Positions 58,586 through 64,000 of a stretch of 64,000 bases of DNA are shown in pieces. The notes under the pieces are model-generated. The model was given only the letters and a program-made list of their open reading frames with translations. It ran no database searches and was not told the DNA's origin. How positions within the stretch are numbered: position 1 is the stretch's first letter; each line of letters begins with the position of its first letter. Position numbers and translations under genes: made by a program. The DNA comes from Polyporus tsugae (lineage: Eukaryota > Basidiomycota > Agaricomycetes > Polyporales > Polyporaceae), in NCBI GenBank assembly GCA_024305745.1, contig JAHRBS010000013.1:2976001-3040000 (forward strand). The letters are read 5' to 3'.

Positions 58586-60228
58586 ATGTCCGCCAAAGAA
58601 ACGACTTCCCCCGGGCTCGATTACGACTGCATCGTCGTAGGCTCAGGCCATGCCGGCAGCTGCGCGGCTCTCGCAGCCCACGACGCAGGCTGCAAGCGCG
58701 TCCTCATCGTCGACAAGTGTCCGCCAGAATGGGTCGGGGGCAACGGCTACTTCACCGCTGGCGCACACCGCACCGTGCACGGCGGACTGCAGGATCTCCT
58801 GCCTATCGTAACCAACGTGTCGCCTGACACCGCGAAGAACATCGACCTGGATCCGTACACTGCCGATGCGTTCACGCACGACATCATACGTCTCGGAGGA
58901 GGGCGATCTGACCCCCAGATCGTAAAAGCCGTCGTAGATGGCTCGCGCGACGCGGTGGGCTGGCTCCGGGAGCGCGTCCGCGTCCCGTTCGTCTTCGCGT
59001 TCCATCGGCAGGCCTACCTTGTCAACGGGCGACAGGTGTTCTGGGGAGGCCTAACTCTCAGCGTCGAGGATGGCGGCAAGGGACTTATCGCCGCACACCA
59101 GGCCGCATTGGGGGCAGCAGGGATAGAGACGTGGTTTAATGCCCCCGCGACCGAGGTTTTGGTAGACGGCGAGTCTATCACTGGCCTCGTTGTAGCCAGG
59201 AACGGGGACACGGTAGCTCTTCGTGCCCCGGCCGTCGTTCTCGCGTGCGGTGGTTTTGAGTCCAGCTGTGCCTTGCGGTCGCAATACCTGGGGCTAGAAT
59301 GGGAACGCGCGAAGGTAAATCGACACGCTACGGAACTCCGCGCGTCGGCCACTTCATATCTTGCTCATCATCTACGTAACCGCAGGTACGCGGCACTCCA
59401 TACAACACCGGGGATGGACTCGCGCTCGCCCAACGCATTGGTGCGCGCCTCACCGGGGATTTCGAGGGTTGTCACTCCACATGCTGGGATGCGAACGCGC
59501 CTCCAGATGTTGGTGACCGGGTTCTTAGTAACCAGTTCACCAAGTCCGGGTACCCGCTCGGGCTGATGCTGAACGCCCGTGGTACACGCTTCGTCGACGA
59601 GGGCGAGGACTTCCGCAACTACACCTACGCCAAGTTCGGTCGCGAGATCCTCTCGCAGCCTGGCGGCTACGCGTTCCAGGTGTACGACAGCACCGTCGTG
59701 TCCTGGCTCCGCGAAGAGGAGTACGCTGACGACGTCGTCGAGAAGATCTGGGCCGATACCATCGGGGAGCTCGCCGTGAAGCTCGCCGAGAAGGGCCTGG
59801 AGGACAAGGATGCGTTCGTGGAGACGATCGCGCGGTACAACGACGCGGCGCGCGTGTTCGGAGCCGACAAGCCGGACGCACGATGGGACCCCGCGGTGAA
59901 GGATGGCGTGTCGACGCAGTCCGATAGCCTCAAGCTTGACCTCCCGAAGTCGAACTGGGCGCTCCCGCTCGAGAAGGGCCCCTTCCTCGCCGTCAAGGTA
60001 ACTTGCGGCATCACTTTCACTTTTGGGGGTCTCGCGATCGACCCGGCCACCGCTGGTGTCATCTCGGACGCGACGGGAGAGCCGATCCGAGGCCTCTTCT
60101 GCACCGGAGAGCTGGTGGGCGGGCTGTTCTACAAGAACTACCCCGGAGGGAGCGGGTTGACTGGTGGGGCGGTGTTCGGAAGGAAGGCTGGTCGGGAGGC
60201 GGCCAAGCTTGCGAGGGGTGCTGCATGA
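58586..60228 (+). CDS. FAD-dependent fumarate reductase/tricarballylate dehydrogenase-like enzyme
   Basis: Two exons; the intron with donor gtaaat ends before VRGTPYNTGDGLALAQRIGA. The N terminus, DYDCIVVGSGHAGSCAALAA, has the dinucleotide-binding GxGxxG at residues 19-24, followed by LIVDKCPPEWVGGNGYFTAG, a substrate-loop-like segment. Later: APAVVLACGGFESS, LMLNARGTRFVDEGEDFRNY, and the C-terminal FAD-contact block VTCGITFTFGGLAIDPATAG, GLFCTGELVGGLFYKNYPGG and SGLTGGAVFGRKAGREAA. This layout is that of the FAD_binding_2 family (fumarate reductase flavoproteins, TcuA-type tricarballylate dehydrogenases, ketosteroid dehydrogenases). There is no leader peptide and no covalent-FAD histidine context, so it is probably soluble and cytosolic. 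The substrate cannot be read from the sequence; TcuA-like is the closest impression. Confidence 0.87.
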
Positions 60229-60771
60229 CGCCTGTCTGGGTTCTGACTATGCGAACACTTGATCGCAGCTTCTGTTCGATTATAACCGCCTGTGGTTCGC
60301 GATCAACATCTCGGCAGTTTGCTCATGTTAGCTGTGCAGAATGTGTACGTCACTCGCCTCTCCCCGGGTGCATCGCAGACCACAACAGTCATGCTCGGGG
60401 GGCGTATTTTCCTTGTTCTGCTCTCCTCTCTATCCGGATGAACTCAATTTATAGTTTACGTGGCACAGACATTGAGCGCAGAGCCGGAAAGTCCCGAGAC
60501 GTCGTGTATACTTGGATTGTGGACAGTTGCTCCTTGCCTTCCTTCCACCAGGTCCTCTGCCCGGGCCTCAAGCAGGGGACTCATCTGTACAACCGAGGCG
60601 CCGTTTCAGTATTCAGATTTAGGTCCCCGACATACGTACATTCCTTCAATTTTCAAACGTAACATATTCATCAGTGAGTCCTTGTTTGTGTGCGCCCCGG
60701 AACCTGGATGTGATTCACACGGCTAAGCCACCTCCATTCCAGGACGCGTTCGCCACCAAAAGCAGGGCAGG
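60229..60771. other. Intergenic region
   Basis: Terminator of the FAD enzyme and promoter of the next plus-strand gene. No supported feature. Confidence 0.4.
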
Positions 60772-61887
60772 ATGCAGCAGCACCTTGCTTCTCTTCGTCT
60801 TCGCATGCTGCCTTCCGAAATCATCCACGACATCGTCCGCGAAGCCTGGCTCACCATCGTCGACGGCGAATGGGATCTTCGATGGGACTTCTACCACACG
60901 ATCTCCATGGTCTCCCACTCTTTCACTGCGGCCATGCAGAACGCCGCACTGCGTGCTGTGGCGATCCGCACTCCAGAGGACTTCGCGAAGTACAGGTGTC
61001 TCGTCAAGCGTCGCTTTGGACTCGACCCGGAATCCAAGGACGGTGATGAGCGCGCCCACCCGGCTGCTGTCGGCTTCTTCGCCCACTCTGAGCTGCACAT
61101 CGTCCTCGCGGACTGGATCTGTCCGGGCTCGGGGTTCCAGTACCGGACGGACTACGTGCAGATCCCGCGCTACATCCCGGTGTGCAAGTACCTGCAGGTC
61201 CTCGTCAAGGAGCTGCCGTCCAACGACCAGTACACGCTCCCTTACAAGCCGCTCTTCCAGCTACTCTCGCAGTACACCGGCACGCGCCACATGTCCCTCC
61301 ACTGGGCGTACACGCACAGCAACCGCTACATCCTCCCGAGCGACCCCGTGGTCGGCGTGACGTACCTGCGCATGCGCGAGTACCCGCGGTGCGTCTGCCA
61401 CAACCGCAGCCAGCCCATCTACCACAACTACCCCGCGGGCGACGCCCGGCGCGCGCACAGCACCGAGTGCTTCTCGTTCTACCTCCCCAAGCTCTTCCCC
61501 CAGCTGCGCCACCTGCACTTCGACACCCCGTTCTTCCTCAAGAACATCTCGACCCCGCCGAGCGTGGTCCTTCTGACGATCGAGGTGCCCCCGGTGCACT
61601 TCACCCCCGAGCTGGGGCGGTTCAGTTCCCTGAGCCCGTGGAACGTCGTCTCTGCGCTCTCGTACGGCTTCTTTCGCACCGTGCGCGTGCCGACCAGCGA
61701 CGACCCCGACCCCGACTCCGAGCCGGACGCGCCGCCACCGCCGCGCAAGAAAATCATCGTGAACACGGGCCCGAAAGAACCGAGCGGCTGGCCGGCTGTT
61801 CAGGCTGCCGGCAAGGCGCATGGTATCGACATCGTGCTCCGCCACGTCTACAAGAACCCACCGCCCGAGAAGAAAAAACCTGAATAG
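60772..61887 (+). CDS. F-box-like protein, intronless
   Basis: One frame of 371 codons. The start is ATG 60772; a second ATG at 60805 (MLPSEIIHDIVREAWLTI) begins right at the F-box-like helix, so either is possible. The N terminus, LPSEIIHDIVREAW followed by TISMVSHSFTAAMQNAALRA, matches the LP..I...I....V S..F pattern of degenerate fungal F-boxes. The rest has Leu-rich, Tyr/His-rich segments (VCKYLQVLVKELPS, LFPQLRHLHFDTPFFL) without regular repeats. It ends in a Pro/Lys-rich tail (NPPPEKKKPE). It is one of several adaptor-like genes in this quarter. Function inferred only from the F-box pattern. Confidence 0.72.
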   Translation: MQQHLASLRLRMLPSEIIHDIVREAWLTIVDGEWDLRWDFYHTISMVSHSFTAAMQNAALRAVAIRTPEDFAKYRCLVKRRFGLDPESKDGDERAHPAAVGFFAHSELHIVLADWICPGSGFQYRTDYVQIPRYIPVCKYLQVLVKELPSNDQYTLPYKPLFQLLSQYTGTRHMSLHWAYTHSNRYILPSDPVVGVTYLRMREYPRCVCHNRSQPIYHNYPAGDARRAHSTECFSFYLPKLFPQLRHLHFDTPFFLKNISTPPSVVLLTIEVPPVHFTPELGRFSSLSPWNVVSALSYGFFRTVRVPTSDDPDPDSEPDAPPPPRKKIIVNTGPKEPSGWPAVQAAGKAHGIDIVLRHVYKNPPPEKKKPE

Positions 61888-62398
61888 GCATTGGTCCATA
61901 TGCTATGTGCTTGATTCGCTTTGCCAGCGGTTGCTATTTTATTCGCCTCGACTGATTTCGTCGTGTCTCGTATTCTGGACCATATCTCTGTAGCAGTACA
62001 GTTTCTATCTTACACGGACTAGGACCCGGATCGCGTTGAATATACCATACTGCTCTCGGTTCGCACAGCTTCGTATTATAATTACCATATATCAGCATTG
62101 CTATAGATCCCTAATTTATGTACTGAATCACAAACCTCACGTCAATATATACCTGTTCTCAGCGCCGCTCACAACCAGGAAGGAGGGTACTTGTGAATCA
62201 ACGGAATGCTATATCGATAGCAAGTAAAGATAATGATACAATAGCTGTGCCCTTTGCGATACACTAACCATGCCTGTTGTGCTTCGTATCCGACACGGTC
62301 GCCTGAACCTATCCTACAGAACCCGTCCCAATGGAATGTATAACCAGCTCCTGGATATCGTCTGAATCGTTCAACTGCGCATCGCACACTCAGTAACC
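61888..62398. other. AT-rich spacer between convergent genes
   Basis: About 510 bases, clearly more AT-rich than the rest of the window (for example 62060-62240). Both flanking genes end here. Nothing coding was seen. Confidence 0.4.
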
Positions 62399-64000
62399 TC
62401 AGGACACGTTCAAGCAGATATCCGGACAACGCACCTTCACCCCGATAATCATGTTCCTATCCAGCAGCACCGCGCCATACCCAAACGTCTCGAACGAGCT
62501 CAGCTGCGCATACGGCAGGCACGTCCGCACCGCCTCGTCGAAGATCCTGTACTCCATCGCGTACCCCGCCATGAGCTCCGTCGGCTCGCACTGGATCTGC
62601 CCGATCACGCGCGTCTTGGGGTCCGTGAACGGGATGAGCATGCCGCGCTCGAACCGCGTGGACGTCGCCAGGCCCTCCCCGCTGCCGACCGCGAGCTCGC
62701 CCTCGGGCAGGGTGACGTCCCAGTACCCGGGCAGGCGGCGCCGCTTCTTGCGGTGCGCGGCCGCGAGCCGCCGCACGGTGTGCGGGTTGAAGTCGTACAC
62801 GACGATCGTCGAGCGCCGCGAGTCGTCCTCGACCGAGTCCTCTTCGACCGTCACGTACCGCTGCCCGCACGTCGTGGTGATCCAGCGGCTCGCGCCGAAC
62901 GACGTCTCGAGCCACCGGCAGCAACGCGGGCCCCACTGGTTCCAAGGAACGGAGCGGGGATGGTCGCTTGATGGCAGACCGGACTGCCCGAACACGGTGG
63001 CTCCGTCGGGTGCGGGTGATTCGGGGATGGGTGATTCCTTCGAGGCCAGAACGGAGAGGAGAGACGCCGTGTGCACGATAAGGGTGAGACACTCGTGGAA
63101 GCCATGGGCGTCGTGCGTCATCACGTTGAAGATGACTATCGCGTTTTCCGGGTTCTGGTGGAACGGGTCTCTCGAGCGGAACGCACGCGCGTACCGCGTC
63201 ACGTTTGTCACCTTGGGTTCTGACCGACAAGTCACCTGTGCGATCGAGTGGCCGGATCCAAGTCGAGGAAGCTGTAGAACGCAGGATGTTTGCAGTTCCA
63301 GCGGCTGGCCAGACGTCCCGGGCTCAGCGCCAATACGGCATAGTTCGATAGCGTTGTCTGTGCAGTTCGGTAGTGCAATGATATCCGGCGCAAGGAACGT
63401 GAACGTGGAATAACTGGGGCAGTCTATTCCACGCAGCTGTGAGAAGGTCAGCCGCGGGTATAATGTGGGTAAGACGAATGCATGCGCGCACCTGTAGACA
63501 TTGGCCCGTCTTCCAGTTGTAGACTTCGAACATGGCAGGGGGCGTCGTGGAACCAGATGGGTAGTGGAACATGAAGCAAAGAAGATCGCCGATGATTTCA
63601 ATACACACACTGCATTGACCGGTCACTTGGAGGGGAGGTGACGGGATGGTCGCAAGGGTGAGCACCGGTGTGGCCGCAAGGGGGTGGCTGATACCGGTAG
63701 AAAGTTGTATCAAGCGTAGCTCGAATATAGTCTGGTGGTCATCGGTCTCTCGGCTTCACAATTGCGCTTCAGTGCACGAGTCACACGGTGTTGGACAGGA
63801 AAGGTTGATATACGCACTCTGTCGCAACCACAATGAGATCGTGCTCCTGTACGGCGAGGCCGACATCGATGATATGAGCCCCGACGTCGATCTTCTCCCA
63901 AGGCTCGACGGATGGATCTTCCGACGCCAACCCCGACAGTCGCGCCCAGCGTATCTTATCGGCACCCGAATGGAGACCACAGACATGCTCACCCAGGAGG
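62399..64000 (-). CDS. F-box-associated protein, 5' end beyond window
   Basis: Reads right to left; the right edge cuts the 5' part. The first visible exon gives WARLSGLASEDPSVEPWEK, then IDVGAHIIDVGLAVQEHDLI. After a gtgcgt intron comes TGISHPLAATPVLTLATIPS, then GDLLCFMFHYPSG and VYNWKTGQCLQ. A further gtgcgc intron leads to LRGIDCPSYSTFTFLAPDII and a long last exon with FNVMTHDAHGFHECLTLIVH, RWITTTCGQRYVTVEED, YWDVTLPEGELAVGSGEGLA and YAMEYRIFDEAVRTCLPYAQ, stopping at 62399-62401. The repeated 'strand-turn' pieces ending in phrases like VYNWKTGQCLQ resemble the beta-propeller-like C-terminal region of basidiomycete F-box proteins. The F-box itself would be upstream and is not seen. Confidence 0.65.

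Overview
The window is nuclear DNA of a filamentous basidiomycete, most likely a wood-decay Agaricomycete (Polyporales-like). The evidence is a GC-rich base composition, genes on both strands split by many 45-65 base introns with GT..AG ends and CTGAC/CTAAC-type branch sites, and several F-box/leucine-rich proteins of the kind that is expanded in these fungi. There are no operons, CRISPR arrays, rRNA genes or recognisable tRNAs. All functional calls come from reading translated motifs by eye; splice models were worked out by hand, and the 5' ends of some genes remain open.

Layout. 1-1.1 kb: 3' part of an F-box/LRR-like gene with a very acidic tail. 1.6-2.8 kb: MYND zinc-finger gene. 3.8-4.1 kb: a decayed arginase fragment. 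4.5-9.1 kb (minus): SMC6, the Smc5/6 complex ATPase. 9.9-11.0 kb (minus): a single-pass membrane protein. 12.0-16.3 kb: a SART3/Prp24-type U6 snRNP recycling factor with HAT repeats, four RRMs and the C-terminal LSm-binding motif. 16.7-18.3 kb: intronless dihydrofolate synthetase. 19.7-22.1 kb (minus): AOS1, a subunit of the SUMO E1 enzyme. 23.7-26.8 kb (minus): a Zn2Cys6 transcription factor. 27.8-30.6 kb (minus): an intronless PPR-like mitochondrial protein. 30.6-35.5 kb is gene-poor and holds only two weakly supported orphan coding tracts. 35.5-37.3 kb: a GRASP (Grh1-type) Golgi protein with an unusual His/Asp-rich tail. 38.6-41.2 kb (minus): a MATH-BTB protein whose BTB fold is split by long insertions. 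42.1-42.4 kb: a 34-bp minisatellite. 42.8-47.2 kb (minus): a roughly 1,360-residue disordered protein full of SUMO-acceptor-like motifs.

The right quarter is an accessory region. It has F-box/LRR genes (48.2-49.9, 54.4-56.2, 60.8-61.9 and 62.4-64.0 kb), an alpha/beta-hydrolase family with one intact copy (50.8-52.1 kb) flanked by two decayed copies, and a divergent pair made of a short-chain dehydrogenase (56.6-57.8 kb, minus) and an FAD-dependent fumarate-reductase/tricarballylate-dehydrogenase-like enzyme (58.6-60.2 kb, plus) that share a 740-base intergenic region.

The left half is mostly conserved housekeeping (chromosome maintenance, splicing, folate, SUMO). The right half is fast-evolving, with duplications, pseudogenes and ubiquitin-ligase adaptors. 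The most interesting items are the SUMO-motif-rich orphan protein, the split BTB domain, the SMC6 P-loop assembled through a 12-base microexon, the His-rich GRASP tail, the frame-rotating minisatellite and the hydrolase birth-and-death array.
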